A stretch of 41,971 bases of DNA from Gordonia rhizosphera NBRC 16068 (GCF_000298195.1 NZ_BAHC01000009.1:1-41971), one strand, 5' to 3'. Shown: positions 1-11,131, counted from the stretch's first letter. The notes: generated by a model from the sequence alone, not told the origin. Numbers and translations are program-made.

Positions 1-624
1 CTGCACGAGGACCTGGAAGGCCACATGCCACCGTCCCGAGGAGTCTTCGGACAGGGTGGCCGACAAGATCCGGGCGGTACCCGCCTCGACGCGGCGGGCG
101 AGCTTGCGGGTGGACTCGTGGGTCTTGATCCGGCCGATCCTGGGCAACGTGACGTGATGCCGGTCGGGTTCGACCCGGATGGTTCCGGTGGTGAACCGCA
201 CCGACCGCCGTGACCGCGCGGTCTTGAATCTCGGAAACCCGACGGTCTTCCCGGCCCGCTCACCGGCGCGGGACTTGCTCCACGCGTCCAGGCCGCGAGC
301 CAGACTGTCGAGGCCAGTGTTGTAGGCCTCCTTGGAGTTCTCGGCCCACCACGGCGCTACCTCGCCCTTGCGGGCGTTCCACTCCTTACGCAGACCGGCC
401 AGCGACCAGTTCAACGACGGCGTCAACTCCTCCTCGGCGAGCCCGTAGGAACGCTCTGCTGCCCGCTGATCCAGCACCGCCTTCACCACCGCGAGCATCG
501 TGTTGTGCGCCGTGCGCGCGCCACCTGCATGAGACCGGAACGCCCGCACCTGCGCCGGCGTGGGATCGACCGCGAACGTGTATGCCTGCGCCGTCCAACC
601 CCGAGGGATCTCGAACCTGGCCAT
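1..624 (-). CDS. tnpB: TnpB-family protein of IS607-type element (N-terminal part, cut by window edge)
   Basis: The reading frame runs from an ATG at 624 off the left edge of the window, so only the first 208 residues are visible. The start (MARFEIPRGWTAQAYTF), the repeated Trp/Lys-rich N-terminal section (SLAGLRKEWN, APWWAENSKEAYNTGLDSL) and VGFPRFKTARSRRSVRF match the N-terminal domain of TnpB/OrfB proteins. This family comprises transposon-encoded RNA-guided nucleases related to Cas12. The RuvC catalytic residues and zinc ribbon lie beyond the edge, so activity cannot be judged. The start overlaps the tnpA stop by one base (TGATG), the usual tnpA-tnpB arrangement of IS607 elements. The omega-RNA expected at the tnpB 3' end would also be outside the window. 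Family call is secure; intactness is unknown. Confidence 0.85.
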   Translation of the reverse strand, partial: MARFEIPRGWTAQAYTFAVDPTPAQVRAFRSHAGGARTAHNTMLAVVKAVLDQRAAERSYGLAEEELTPSLNWSLAGLRKEWNARKGEVAPWWAENSKEAYNTGLDSLARGLDAWSKSRAGERAGKTVGFPRFKTARSRRSVRFTTGTIRVEPDRHHVTLPRIGRIKTHESTRKLARRVEAGTARILSATLSEDSSGRWHVAFQVLVQ

Positions 625-1198
625 CAGAAGGACGCCTCGACCGGCTCGTCGTGTTTGGTCGCGGTGACCGCGCGCATCGCCCGGTTCCGCGCACCACGAC
701 GCCCATAAAGCCGCGCGCACATCGACGTCAACACCTCGATCATGTCCCGGACCAGATCATCCTCGGTCTCGCCCTCATCAGTCACCACGATCCGCCGACC
801 CTGCGCCGACAGAGCTGCCTCCAGGTGCTCGACCCCGAAACGAGCCAGGCGATCGCGATGCTCCACAACCACCACACTCGCAGACGGGTCCGACAGCACC
901 CGCCGAATCTTCGGTCGCTTCCCGTTCACCCCGGACCCGACCTCAGTCACCACCTCCCCGACCTCGTGGCCGTTCGCGGTAGCCCACTGCGTGAGCCGGG
1001 CGACCTGACGGTCCACGTCAGCACGCTGATCATGCGACGACACCCGCGCGTACAGCGCTCTTCTGCCGCAAGCGCTTCTACCCAGATCGTCCCCGACTCA
1101 AGACGACGAGCAGGCACCGGCATCCGATCCTCACGAAACCACCTGTACGCAGTCTGCGGATGCACACCCTGCGTCCGCGCCCACTCAGCCAACTTCAC
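624..1198 (-). pseudogene. tnpA: IS607-type serine recombinase TnpA, frameshifted
   Basis: Two frames together encode a complete IS607 TnpA. From a GTG at 1198 the first frame reads VKLAEWARTQGVHPQTAYRW, the MerR-like helix-turn-helix, up to the residues ALAAEE near 1068. The second frame continues with ALYARVSSHDQRADVDRQVA, which holds the catalytic serine of small serine recombinases. It runs through VVVEHRDRLARFG and ends with CARLYGRRGARNRAMRA at 624. Joining them needs one extra base around 1066-1070, for example GAG GCG in place of GAGCG. A -1 ribosomal slip could also join the frames, but I see no slippery heptamer. The element is therefore probably unable to make full-length TnpA as written. 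Confidence 0.85.
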
Positions 1199-1356
1199 AC
1201 ACTCACCAAAACACACATTCGATCACGAAAACTCACACCAGGCTAAACAGTTCACAACCCCGCGTCCTCGTAGAGCACGCCTGTCCTTCCCCTACGGTCG
1301 GCACGTTGGGCGACCGAAGTGTCGCGGCTTTACCCTACGCATGCGCTCCGATCGCC
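1199..1356. other. Intergenic stretch at the IS boundary
   Basis: No coding potential is visible on either strand. The tract next to tnpA is A/C-rich and likely belongs to the element end. The part from about 1270 is of normal GC content and lies downstream of the molybdopterin oxidoreductase stop at 1357. I see no clear terminator hairpin here. Confidence 0.5.
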
Positions 1357-3582
1357 TCAGACGGGTGCGACGTGCACCGGGACACCGTTGAGGACCGCGG
1401 TGCCCGAGAGGGGGTCGAGCAGGGCTCCGTCGTTGAGCTGGTTCACATTCACGCCCGGGTCGGCGGATGCGACCGACGTCCGCGTCCCCTCGACATCGTG
1501 TCCCCACCCGTGCGGCAGCGACACGACACCGGGCCGGATCTCGGTGGTGACCTCGACGGCCACCCGCAGCTCGCCTCCCGCTCCCTTGACGATCGCCACG
1601 TCGTCGACACCGAGCCGCGCCGCGTCGTCGGGGTGGATGCGCAAGGTGCAACGGTTGCTGCCACCCGAGAGTGCCGGCAGGTTGTGCATCCAGCTGTTGT
1701 TGGAGCGCAGGTGCCGACGGCCGATCAGCAGCATGTCGTCGGGGCTCCGGTGCAGCGAGGCGCGTAGCCGGGCCACGTCGGCGAGCAGAGCGTCGGCGGC
1801 CAGCTCGATCTTCCCCGTGGCGGTACGCAGCACGTCGGGCAGACGGGGGCGCATCGGCCCCAGGTCGATGCCGTGCGGGGACTCCTTGACAGCGGCCAGC
1901 GTCAGTCCGTCGGGCCGGGCACCGAACCCGTCCCCGTACGCGCCGAGCCGCAGCATCGTGTCCAACCGTCGTTCGTAGCCCGGGCCGTCGGGGATCATCG
2001 CCACCATCTCGCCGACGTCGCGCCCGGCGACCGGTGACGTCGGATCGGCGACCTCCTTGGCGAGCATCGTGGCGATCACCTGCTCGTCGACCAGCGCCGG
2101 GTCGGAGTCGACACCGAAACCGCTCAGCGCCAGCGTGATCCGCGACAGCATCGCGCTCTCGTCGGGCCGCCCGTCGGCCGGGGGCCGCACCGGCGGCGAG
2201 TACCGCGCCGACGCCCGCACCGCGAGCCGGTTGAGGGTGAAATCGAAATGCGGACTCTGCGACGGCGGGGGCGGCGGCAGGATGACGTCGGCGTGACGGG
2301 TGGTCTCGTTGAGATATGGGTCGATGGCCAGCATGAACCCGATGCCCTCGAGTGCGCGGGAGAGGCGCTGTCCGTCGGGAGCCGACAGCACCGGATTGCC
2401 CGCGACGGCGACGAGTGCCCGGATCTGCCCCGGACCGGGGGTCTCGATCTCCTCGGCGAGGGCTGTGGCCGGCAGTTCGCCCGCCACCTCCGGAAATCCC
2501 GACACCCGGCTGTGCCATCGCCCGATCCGGAAGTCGCGTCCCGGGCGGGCCCGCGGCGTCGGGGCGGTCGGCGCCAGCGGGAACATCACACCGCCGGGCC
2601 GGTCGAGGTTGCCGGTGAGGATGTTGATGGCGTCGATCAGCCAGCTGCCGGTCGTGCCGAACTCGACGGTCGTGGTGCCGATGCGACCGTAGACCGCCGC
2701 CGAGGGCGATGCCGCGATGGCTCGCGCGAGATCGCGGATCTCCTCGGCTGCGACGCCGCAGTGCTCGGCGACCTGTTCGGGCGCGAAATCGGTCGCCGCG
2801 GCGCGCAACTCGTCGACGCCGACGACGTGCTCGGCGATCCCGCCCAGATCGGGGGCGACGAGCCCCTCGTCGAACAGCGTGTGCACCACGCCGAACAGGA
2901 GCGCGGCGTCGGTCCCCGGCCGGGGCGCGAGGTGGGTGTCGGCGAGCCGGGTCGTACGGGTGGCCGCCGGATCGATGACGGTCAGCCGACCGCCCCGCTT
3001 GCGCAGGGCGGCCAGTTTCCCGGGGAAATCGGCCGCGGTGGCCAGACTTCCGTTGGAGACAACGGGATTCGCGCCAATGATGACCAGATGATCGGTGCGG
3101 TCGAGATCGGGGACCGAGAACGCGAAGGGATCGCCGAACATGTGTCCCTGGGCGACCTGCTTGGGCATCTGGTCGAGGGTGCTGGCGCTGAACAGCACGC
3201 GGGTGCCGATCGCCCGCGCCAGCAGCGGCACGTGCAGGTGTCCGGCGACCGTGTGCGCATTCGGGTTGCCCAAATACAGCCCGACCGCCGGGCCACCATG
3301 TTCGGCGATGACCGCCGCCAGACCATCTGCCGCGGCGGCGAGACCCTCTTCCCAGCCGGCCTCGACGAACTCGTCACCGCGCCGGATCACCGGTCGCGAC
3401 AGTCGGTCGGGGTCGTTGTCGAGTTCGGCGAAACTGGCTCCCTTGGGGCAGATGAAGCCGTGACTGAACACGTCGTCGCGGTCACCGCGGGCGCCGAGCA
3501 CCCGCGAGTCCTCATCGAGGTTCAGGGTGAGTCCACAGGTCGCCTCACAGAACGGACAGATGCGCAGCGCGGTCCGGGCCAT
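1357..3582 (-). CDS. Molybdopterin-dependent oxidoreductase (formate dehydrogenase/DMSO reductase superfamily)
   Basis: The product is 741 residues and soluble, with no Tat or Sec signal. The N-terminus carries a [4Fe-4S] site, CPFCEATCGL followed by CPKG about 30 residues later. Next come the molybdopterin domain (LVIIGANPVVSNGS, VIDPAATRTTRLAD, RIGTTTVEFGT) and the C-terminal dinucleotide-binding domain (ILPPPPPSQSP, NNSWMHNLP, LPHGWGHDVEG, VNQLNDG). I chose the ATG at 3582 because the cluster motif follows at once and a -10-like TATCGT lies 6 nt upstream (3589-3594), giving a leaderless start. The longer in-frame start 7 codons upstream is less likely. No FAD, NADH or cytochrome partner gene is adjacent, so the electron partner and substrate are unknown. 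Formate dehydrogenase and nitrate-reductase-like roles are both possible. Confidence 0.85.
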   Translation of the reverse strand: MARTALRICPFCEATCGLTLNLDEDSRVLGARGDRDDVFSHGFICPKGASFAELDNDPDRLSRPVIRRGDEFVEAGWEEGLAAAADGLAAVIAEHGGPAVGLYLGNPNAHTVAGHLHVPLLARAIGTRVLFSASTLDQMPKQVAQGHMFGDPFAFSVPDLDRTDHLVIIGANPVVSNGSLATAADFPGKLAALRKRGGRLTVIDPAATRTTRLADTHLAPRPGTDAALLFGVVHTLFDEGLVAPDLGGIAEHVVGVDELRAAATDFAPEQVAEHCGVAAEEIRDLARAIAASPSAAVYGRIGTTTVEFGTTGSWLIDAINILTGNLDRPGGVMFPLAPTAPTPRARPGRDFRIGRWHSRVSGFPEVAGELPATALAEEIETPGPGQIRALVAVAGNPVLSAPDGQRLSRALEGIGFMLAIDPYLNETTRHADVILPPPPPSQSPHFDFTLNRLAVRASARYSPPVRPPADGRPDESAMLSRITLALSGFGVDSDPALVDEQVIATMLAKEVADPTSPVAGRDVGEMVAMIPDGPGYERRLDTMLRLGAYGDGFGARPDGLTLAAVKESPHGIDLGPMRPRLPDVLRTATGKIELAADALLADVARLRASLHRSPDDMLLIGRRHLRSNNSWMHNLPALSGGSNRCTLRIHPDDAARLGVDDVAIVKGAGGELRVAVEVTTEIRPGVVSLPHGWGHDVEGTRTSVASADPGVNVNQLNDGALLDPLSGTAVLNGVPVHVAPV

Positions 3583-3588
3583 GACAGA

Positions 3589-3594
3589 ACGATA
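3589..3594 (-). promoter_or_regulatory. -10 element for a leaderless start
   Basis: TATCGT on the minus strand ends 6 nt before the ATG at 3582, the spacing that gives transcription starting at or next to the start codon. No convincing -35 is seen. This is read from sequence only. Confidence 0.4.
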
Positions 3595-3627
3595 GCCCGG
3601 CACGCGACGCCCCCGACAGTTGTTTGC

Positions 3628-6600
3628 TCAGCGAATCATGCTGCGCAACTGCCGCGCGGCGACGGACAAGACCGCGAGATCCGCGGTCCCGGACTCCTCG
3701 ATCGCGGTCAGGACCGATCGGACCCGGGCCAGCCGCGAGGAATTCGACATCTCCCACTCGTCGATCTTCTCCGACGGCGACTCATCCGGTTCCCCGATCT
3801 CGAGGAGCTTCAGGGTCAGCGCCCGCAGCGCGCCCTGCATGTCGTCACGCAGCGCCAGACGAGCCAGCGCATGCCAGCGGTCGCCGTACTCGAGGTTGGA
3901 GACCGCGGTCAACAGTTCCTCGAGACCGAAGTGTTCCATCACCGCGAAGTAGGTCTCCCCGACCTCGACGGGATTGCGGTCGGATATCTCCGCGGCGTCG
4001 ATGATGTCGAGCAGACAGAACCGGTGCAGGCTCACCGCCACGTCGTGGGCGAGATCCTCCGAGACCCCCATCTCGCGGTAGCGGTCGACACGCTGATCGA
4101 CGTCGAGTGCCGAACTCGCGCCGAACCAGGTGTCGACCAGCGACGACAGTTCGGCCGCCTGCTCGGCGTAGCGGGTGATCTCGGCTGCCATGGCCAGCGG
4201 CTGCGGACGGAACGCCAGCAGCCAGCGCGACGCCCGGAACAGCAGCCGCCTGCTGTAGAGGAGCATCTCGTCGATGGCGGTCACCGGCGCCGACGCGTGC
4301 AGGATGCGCGCGAACAGGTCGTCCATCCCGAACACCGCATTGGCGACCACGTAGGCGCGCACCCCCTCCTCGATCGTCGCGCCGCTCCCCTCCCTCAAGC
4401 GGAACAGGTGCGTCGTCCCGGCCTTGTCGATCACGTCGTTGACGAGCGTGGTGGTGACTATCTCCCGACGCAGCCGGTGCCCACGGATACCGGCGGCGAA
4501 TCGTTCGCGCAGCGGGACCGGGAAATAGGCGGACAGACGCTCGTCGAACACCTCGTTGTCGGGAAGATCGGTGACCAGCAGATCGGATTTGGTCGCCAAC
4601 TTCACATGCGCCATCACCGTCGCCAGCTCCGGCGAAGTGAGACCGCGGTGCATATCGCCATCGATGCGCTTCTCGAGCTGGACCGGCTCCGGCAACGCCT
4701 CGAGCCGCAGGTCCACCCCGTGATGGTGAGCGAGGTCGGCCAGCATCCGTGCGTGCACGTCGACCCGCGCGGTCGACTGGGACCGGCAGAACCCCAGTTC
4801 GGAGTTCTGCGAGATGTTGTCGGTCAGGACGAGGTCGGCGACCTCGTCGGTCATGGATTCGAGCAACGGATTGCGTTGCGCGCGGTCGAGGTCGCCCGAC
4901 GACACCGCCGAATCCAGCAGGATCTTGATGTTCACCTCATGGTCCGAACAGTCCACGCCCGCGGAGTTGTCCATCGCGTCGGTGTTGATCCGTCCCCCGG
5001 CCAGGTCGAACTCGATGCGGCCGCGTTGGGTGGCACCCAGGTTGCCGCCCTCCCCGAAGACCTTGACCCGTAACTCGTCTCCGTTCACCCGAATCGCGTC
5101 GTTGGCCTTGTCACCGACCTCGGCGTCGGATTCGGTCGACGCCTTCACATAGGTGCCGATACCGCCGTTCCAGAGCAGGTCGACCGGGGCGAGCAGCATT
5201 GCGCGGATCAGTTCCGGAGGCGAGAGTTCGGTGACGTCGCCGGAAAGTCCGAGTACGTCCCGCATCTTGGCGCTGACCGGCACCGACTTCTGTTCACGGG
5301 ACCACACACCGCCGCCATCGCTGATCACCGACGTGTCGTAGTCGTCCCATGACGAGCGCGGCAACTCGAACAGGCGCGCGCGTTCCCGGAAGGACGCGGC
5401 GGCATCCGGGTCAGGGTCGACGAAGACGTGCCGGTGGTCGAAGGCGGCGACGAGTCGGATGTGCTCGGACAGCAACATCCCGTTGCCGAACACGTCGCCG
5501 CTCATGTCGCCGATACCGACGACGGAGAACTCCTCGGACTGGGTGTCCACACCGATCTCGCGGAAGTGACGTTTCACCGACTCCCAGGCGCCGCGCGCCG
5601 TGATCCCCATCGCCTTGTGGTCGTAGCCGGCCGAGCCGCCCGACGCGAACCCGTCACCCAGCCAGAACCCGTACTGTGCCGCCACGTCGTTGGCGATGTC
5701 GGAGAACGAGGCGGTGCCCTTGTCGGCGGCCACGACGAGGTAGGGGTCGTCGCCGTCGCGGCGCACCACCGACCGTGCCGGGACCACCGTCCCGGTCTGG
5801 TGGTCGATGTTGTCGGTGACGTCGAGCAGGCCCTCGATGAAGGCCCGGTAACAGGCGACGCCCTCGGTGCGACGTGCCTCGCGATCGGCCGCCGGGTCGT
5901 CGGTCGCCGACGGCGGACGCTTCACGACAAAACCGCCCTTGGCGCCCACCGGGACGATCACCGCGTTCTTCACCGCCTGGGCCTTGACGAGGCCGAGGAT
6001 CTCGGTGCGGTAGTCCTCACGCCGATCCGACCACCGCAGCCCGCCACGCGCGACCATGCCGAACCGCAGGTGCACCCCCTCGATGCGGGGTGAATAGACG
6101 AAGATCTCGTGCATCGGCCGGGGTCGGGGAGCCTCCGGGATCTCCCGCGGACGCAGCTTGAACGACATCACCGGACGATGACCGTGCTGGTCGGTGACGT
6201 AGAAGTTGGTGCGCGATGTCGCCGTCACCACGGCGACGAAGGCCGAGAGGATCCGGTCGGCGTCGAGGCTGATCACCTTGCCGACCTCGACGCGCAGCCG
6301 CTCCAGCGCGTCGTCGCGGCGACGGGGATCGGCGGCCACCGGATCGAAGGAGGCCGCGAACAGATCCACCAGCCCGCGGGTCACCGCCAGGTGCTCGCCG
6401 AGCATCGTGGCGACGTGGCTGGTGGTGTAGGAGAACCCGCATTGGCGCAGATAGCGGCCGTAAGCGCGCAGCATGGCAGCCGAACGCCAGTCCAGCCCGC
6501 AGCGAATGACCAGTTCGTTGAACGCATCCACATCGGCGTTACGCCGCCAGATCTGCCGGAAAGCGTCGGTGAACCGCTGCTCGAGGTCGTCGAGCGACTC

Positions 6601-8442
6601 CAGGTCCACCGACACGTCCTGGGCCAGCGCGACCCGGAACTCGTATGCCGAACACAACAATCCGTCGGGGCGGTTCAGGTGGTACGGGTGCTCGTCGAGG
6701 ACGTCGAGGCCCAGGCTGTGCAGGACCGGCAGGACGTCGGTGAGGGTGGCCGTCCCACCGCCGAGGTAGAGCGTGAAGTTCCAGCGCTGACCGACCGAAC
6801 CGGCGTCGATCGTGGCGTCGCGGTCCGTCTCGTCATCTTCGACGTAACGGCTGAGGGTGACCGTGACCCCGTCCGGCTCCAGTCGGGTCACGTGGATGAG
6901 GTCCTCGAGGGCGGCCCGAGGCGGGCGCTGCTCCTTGTAGTCGTCGGGCAGCGACGGCAGCATCCGCAGTAACGTGTCCACGCCGCCGGCGGGCCACTCG
7001 GCCAGGATCTCCTCCGGTGTCATCGACATCGCCGTGGACCGGCCCAGCGCGCGCACCCGCTCGTCCCAGCTGCGGATGGCGTCGGCGAGATGGGCCTGCA
7101 TCGCCTGGTGTCGTTCACTTCCGGTGTCGAGGGTGCCGAGCGAACGCGCGGTGTCCGCGTCCACGCGCACGAGCACCTGCAGCAGCGCGAGCGGCATCTC
7201 GCTGACCCGCGCGGTGTATTCGAGGTCCGAGCCCCCCAACTCGTCGAGCAACTCCGACTGCAGCCGCAGGCGCGCCCGGGTGGTGTATCGGTCGCGCGGG
7301 ATGAACACGAGGGCGGCGGCCATCCGTCCTTCCGGGTGGGCTCGGACGAACAGACGCAGCGAGCGGGTGGCCACCGCCTCGAGCATCCCGTCCACCCGCC
7401 GTTTGAGTTCGTCCGACGACGCCGCGAACATCTCCACGAGCGGATAGATCTGCAACAGTTCGAGGATCGACTGGCCCGCGTAGGATTCCTCCTCGACACC
7501 CGCCTCGGTCGTGACCGCGTGGACCTTCTCACGCAGCACCGGGACATCGAGCACCGTCTGATGCAGCCCGGAGGATGTGAAGGCACCCAGGAAACGGTGC
7601 TCGCCGGTCGGCACGCCGTCGGTCCCGAAGGTCGGCACCTGCAGCAGGGTCGGGAAATTCGAGCGCTGGATCCCGGTCTTGAGGTACACCCGCGACACGC
7701 GGGGCAACAACGGTCGCTCGGTGACAAGCGGGAAGTCCGACCACACCGCATCGGTCCGCCAGATCCCGAGCCGTTCGTCGGTGGTGCCGTCGGCGGTGAC
7801 GTGGGTGTAGCCCAGCGGCATGAAGTGATTACCGGAGAACCACGCCAGCAACTCCCCGTACTCGGCGCTGTCGGCGGCACTGATCCCGGCGACCGAACTC
7901 GCCGGCACGGTCCCGCAGTGCGCGGCCAACACGGTCATGCGAGTCCGCATCTCGTCGACGTCTCGGTCCACGTCGACGACGCGGCCCACGACGTCTGAAA
8001 CATCGGCCCGCAGAGCCTCGAGATCAACATCGGGTCGGTGTGACAGCGCGCTGACGAAAATCCACGACTCGACCGCGGTGGCGTCGCCCTCCTCGCAGAA
8101 TTCGGCGAGCGTACCGTCGTCGTTCCGGATGACCGGGACGACCGGGTGGTCCATCCGGCTGACGGTGAGGTCATGGGCCTCGACGGTCGCCAGCACCGCC
8201 TCTACCAGGTGTGGCATGTCGTCGTTGACCGCGACGACCTCGATGCCGCCGGAGTCGGTCACGACCACGTCGACGAGCCGGCCACCCGGATCACGACGAT
8301 GAGCGACCTCGAGGTGATGGCGCACGCGGGCGACCTCGTCCGAGTCGGGGGAACCCGGATCCCTCAGATTCGCCTCGTCGGGGACCGCAGCCGGCGACGC
8401 ACTGTAGTAGCGCGCGATCGCCTGCGGCAGAAGCGATGTCAT
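3628..8442 (-). CDS. gdh: NAD-specific glutamate dehydrogenase, large 180-kDa type
   Basis: The 1604-residue protein has the length and layout of the GDH-180 class (Mycobacterium tuberculosis Rv2476c), which oxidatively deaminates glutamate to 2-oxoglutarate with NAD. A long regulatory N-terminal part (about 1-700, ACT-like) is followed by the catalytic core near residues 770-1120. The core contains ARGGLRWSDRREDYRTE, the lysine-bearing VKNAVIVPVGAKGGFVVK and the later MSGDVFGNGML and LLWNGGIGTYVK. A helical C-terminal domain completes it. I start it at the ATG at 8442; an in-frame TTG three codons upstream is an alternative. It lies just downstream of ettA on the same strand, as in mycobacteria. 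In that group the enzyme is inhibited by GarA (family knowledge, not visible here). The reading frame is intact over 4.8 kb. Confidence 0.95.
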   Translation of the reverse strand: MTSLLPQAIARYYSASPAAVPDEANLRDPGSPDSDEVARVRHHLEVAHRRDPGGRLVDVVVTDSGGIEVVAVNDDMPHLVEAVLATVEAHDLTVSRMDHPVVPVIRNDDGTLAEFCEEGDATAVESWIFVSALSHRPDVDLEALRADVSDVVGRVVDVDRDVDEMRTRMTVLAAHCGTVPASSVAGISAADSAEYGELLAWFSGNHFMPLGYTHVTADGTTDERLGIWRTDAVWSDFPLVTERPLLPRVSRVYLKTGIQRSNFPTLLQVPTFGTDGVPTGEHRFLGAFTSSGLHQTVLDVPVLREKVHAVTTEAGVEEESYAGQSILELLQIYPLVEMFAASSDELKRRVDGMLEAVATRSLRLFVRAHPEGRMAAALVFIPRDRYTTRARLRLQSELLDELGGSDLEYTARVSEMPLALLQVLVRVDADTARSLGTLDTGSERHQAMQAHLADAIRSWDERVRALGRSTAMSMTPEEILAEWPAGGVDTLLRMLPSLPDDYKEQRPPRAALEDLIHVTRLEPDGVTVTLSRYVEDDETDRDATIDAGSVGQRWNFTLYLGGGTATLTDVLPVLHSLGLDVLDEHPYHLNRPDGLLCSAYEFRVALAQDVSVDLESLDDLEQRFTDAFRQIWRRNADVDAFNELVIRCGLDWRSAAMLRAYGRYLRQCGFSYTTSHVATMLGEHLAVTRGLVDLFAASFDPVAADPRRRDDALERLRVEVGKVISLDADRILSAFVAVVTATSRTNFYVTDQHGHRPVMSFKLRPREIPEAPRPRPMHEIFVYSPRIEGVHLRFGMVARGGLRWSDRREDYRTEILGLVKAQAVKNAVIVPVGAKGGFVVKRPPSATDDPAADREARRTEGVACYRAFIEGLLDVTDNIDHQTGTVVPARSVVRRDGDDPYLVVAADKGTASFSDIANDVAAQYGFWLGDGFASGGSAGYDHKAMGITARGAWESVKRHFREIGVDTQSEEFSVVGIGDMSGDVFGNGMLLSEHIRLVAAFDHRHVFVDPDPDAAASFRERARLFELPRSSWDDYDTSVISDGGGVWSREQKSVPVSAKMRDVLGLSGDVTELSPPELIRAMLLAPVDLLWNGGIGTYVKASTESDAEVGDKANDAIRVNGDELRVKVFGEGGNLGATQRGRIEFDLAGGRINTDAMDNSAGVDCSDHEVNIKILLDSAVSSGDLDRAQRNPLLESMTDEVADLVLTDNISQNSELGFCRSQSTARVDVHARMLADLAHHHGVDLRLEALPEPVQLEKRIDGDMHRGLTSPELATVMAHVKLATKSDLLVTDLPDNEVFDERLSAYFPVPLRERFAAGIRGHRLRREIVTTTLVNDVIDKAGTTHLFRLREGSGATIEEGVRAYVVANAVFGMDDLFARILHASAPVTAIDEMLLYSRRLLFRASRWLLAFRPQPLAMAAEITRYAEQAAELSSLVDTWFGASSALDVDQRVDRYREMGVSEDLAHDVAVSLHRFCLLDIIDAAEISDRNPVEVGETYFAVMEHFGLEELLTAVSNLEYGDRWHALARLALRDDMQGALRALTLKLLEIGEPDESPSEKIDEWEMSNSSRLARVRSVLTAIEESGTADLAVLSVAARQLRSMIR

Positions 8443-8464
8443 GTTCGGCAACCGTGTTCACCCC

Positions 8465-8520
8465 ATCGCGGGAGAGGCAGGGACACCGGAATCTCCGGCG
8501 TGTGCCTCCTCCCTTGCGAT
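8465..8520 (-). terminator. Imperfect stem-loop between ettA and gdh
   Basis: ATCGC at 8465-8469 pairs with GCGAT at 8516-8520. Inside, GGGAG/CTCCC, GGCA/TGCC and ACACCGGA/TCCGGCGTGT also pair, giving a long imperfect hairpin about 45 bp past the ettA stop. There is no clear U-run, so it may be a terminator, an mRNA-processing site or an attenuating structure before gdh. Confidence 0.45.
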
Positions 8521-8563
8521 GGTAGTGACCGCGACCGCGTCCGGCAGCCGTCTCGGCGCGTTC

Positions 8564-10237
<1,674 letters not shown>

Positions 10238-10452
10238 GCTTCAACCTCTCTACCAGCGTCTTTGCTTGCTCGTCCGTGGTCGTCGCCCCGCGGAACCCCC
10301 GAGGGCCGGGGGCCGGACACACGCAGGGGACTTCGCCCTCATGGCACAACAGCCTTCGAGTCTAGTCACCGCGCACTTGCGGTGATCCTGCAGGCGGGGC
10401 ACCCACCGCAGGGCGTTCGGAGACAACGTTCCGGACAACGCGAACCGCACCC

Positions 10453-10474
10453 CGTTCCGGGGAACGCAGTGCGC
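10453..10474. repeat. Palindromic intergenic repeat, copy 1
   Basis: A 22-bp sequence starting CGTTCCGGGGAACGCAG matches 24327-24348 at 21 of 22 positions and contains the near-palindrome CGTTCCGGGGAACG. Both copies are intergenic. Confidence 0.6.
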
Positions 10475-10510
10475 CCCGCGTGCGACGCGTCAGCGGGATC
10501 GGCAGTGCCC

Positions 10511-10540
10511 GGGTGGCGGCGATACTTGTCGCCGCCACCC
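10511..10540 (-). terminator. 12-bp perfect stem-loop downstream of the SSB-like gene
   Basis: GGGTGGCGGCGA (10511-10522) and its exact reverse complement (10529-10540) flank a 6-base loop. The hairpin begins 8 bp past the stop codon at 10549 of the minus-strand gene. No T-run follows, which is common for terminators in high-GC actinobacteria. Confidence 0.6.
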
Positions 10541-10548
10541 GACCATGA

Positions 10549-11007
10549 TCATGCAGCGGTGCGCTGATCTGCCGGGTCTGCGTCGTCGGGGTTCGCGGCG
10601 CCGTCCGCTCCTCCGACCGAACCGGCGGCCTCGGTGTCGGTGAAGGCCGACGTGCCCTGGTAGCTCACGACACAGCGACTGAGGTCGAGGCCCACCGCGG
10701 TCGCGGTCATCTCCAGGTCGGAGCGCTTGTCGCCGTCGGCGGTGACATATTCATTGGTCCGGATCTGCCCGTGGGCGATGATCGGTCGACCTTTCGCGAC
10801 CGCAAGTCCGACCCCGGTCAGCAGGCGACGCCAGCAGGACAGAGTGAGATAGAGCGTGGGACCATCGGTCCACTCGCCGCTGCTGCGGTCCATTCGCCGC
10901 GAGTTACAGGCGACGCGGAAGGAGATCACCTCCTCACCCGTGTTCGTCTGGCGCCGGCGCGGTTCGGAAATGACCGTCCCGATCACGGTGGTGTAGGTCT
11001 CATACAT
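10549..11007 (-). CDS. Single-stranded DNA-binding-like protein (OB fold)
   Basis: The 152-residue product begins MYETYTTVIGTVISEPRRRQ and has the SSB-type OB-fold strands: VISFRVACNSRRMD, LYLTLSCWRRL, VAKGRPIIAHGQIRTNEY and LEMTATAVGLDLSR. An acidic, low-complexity tail (about 125-152) lacks the DDD(I/L)PF tip of the main SSB, so this is probably the second, non-essential SSB paralogue. Its place beside ettA and gdh matches Rv2478c. I start it at the ATG at 11007 because GAGGAG lies 7 nt upstream; a start 10 codons earlier would include that Shine-Dalgarno sequence in the protein. Role in DNA repair or recombination is inferred. Confidence 0.85.
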   Translation of the reverse strand: MYETYTTVIGTVISEPRRRQTNTGEEVISFRVACNSRRMDRSSGEWTDGPTLYLTLSCWRRLLTGVGLAVAKGRPIIAHGQIRTNEYVTADGDKRSDLEMTATAVGLDLSRCVVSYQGTSAFTDTEAAGSVGGADGAANPDDADPADQRTAA

Positions 11008-11131
11008 GCTCGACTCCTCGGATTCTCCCCTGGCCACGCGATGTCGTGGCTGGAGTCAGCATCGATCAGATCCGGCGCCGCGAACGCGGCCGACCGCGAT
11101 CTGTGGACTACTCGACGAATTCCACCGATTT

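Larger units (their letters stand above)
1..1230 (-). mobile_element. IS607-family insertion sequence, partial
   Basis: tnpA (624-1198) and tnpB (1-624) are adjacent and overlap in the order typical of IS607 elements. The tnpA-proximal end should lie just above 1200, in a tract poor in G that includes CAAAACACACATTCGATC. IS607 elements have no terminal inverted repeats and make no target duplications, so the exact boundary cannot be read from one end. The other end is outside the window. The next conserved gene starts only at 1357. Confidence 0.7.
10238..10548. other. Gene-free interval between ettA and the SSB-like gene
   Basis: About 310 bases without a supportable ORF. It holds the hairpin at 10511-10540 and one copy of a palindromic repeat at 10453-10474 whose near-identical partner lies at 24327-24348. 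It presumably also holds the ettA promoter on the minus strand, but no clear -10/-35 pair is visible. Confidence 0.6.

Noticed and set aside
1060..1075. Programmed frameshift in tnpA
   Set aside because: IS607 TnpA is normally one frame, and no slippery heptamer or downstream structure is seen; a one-base loss is simpler.
2248..5073. A 941-residue open frame on the plus strand
   Set aside because: It lies antisense to the molybdo-oxidoreductase and gdh genes, which have clear family motifs; long antisense frames are expected at this GC content, and its Arg/Gly/Asp-rich sequence has no domain pattern.
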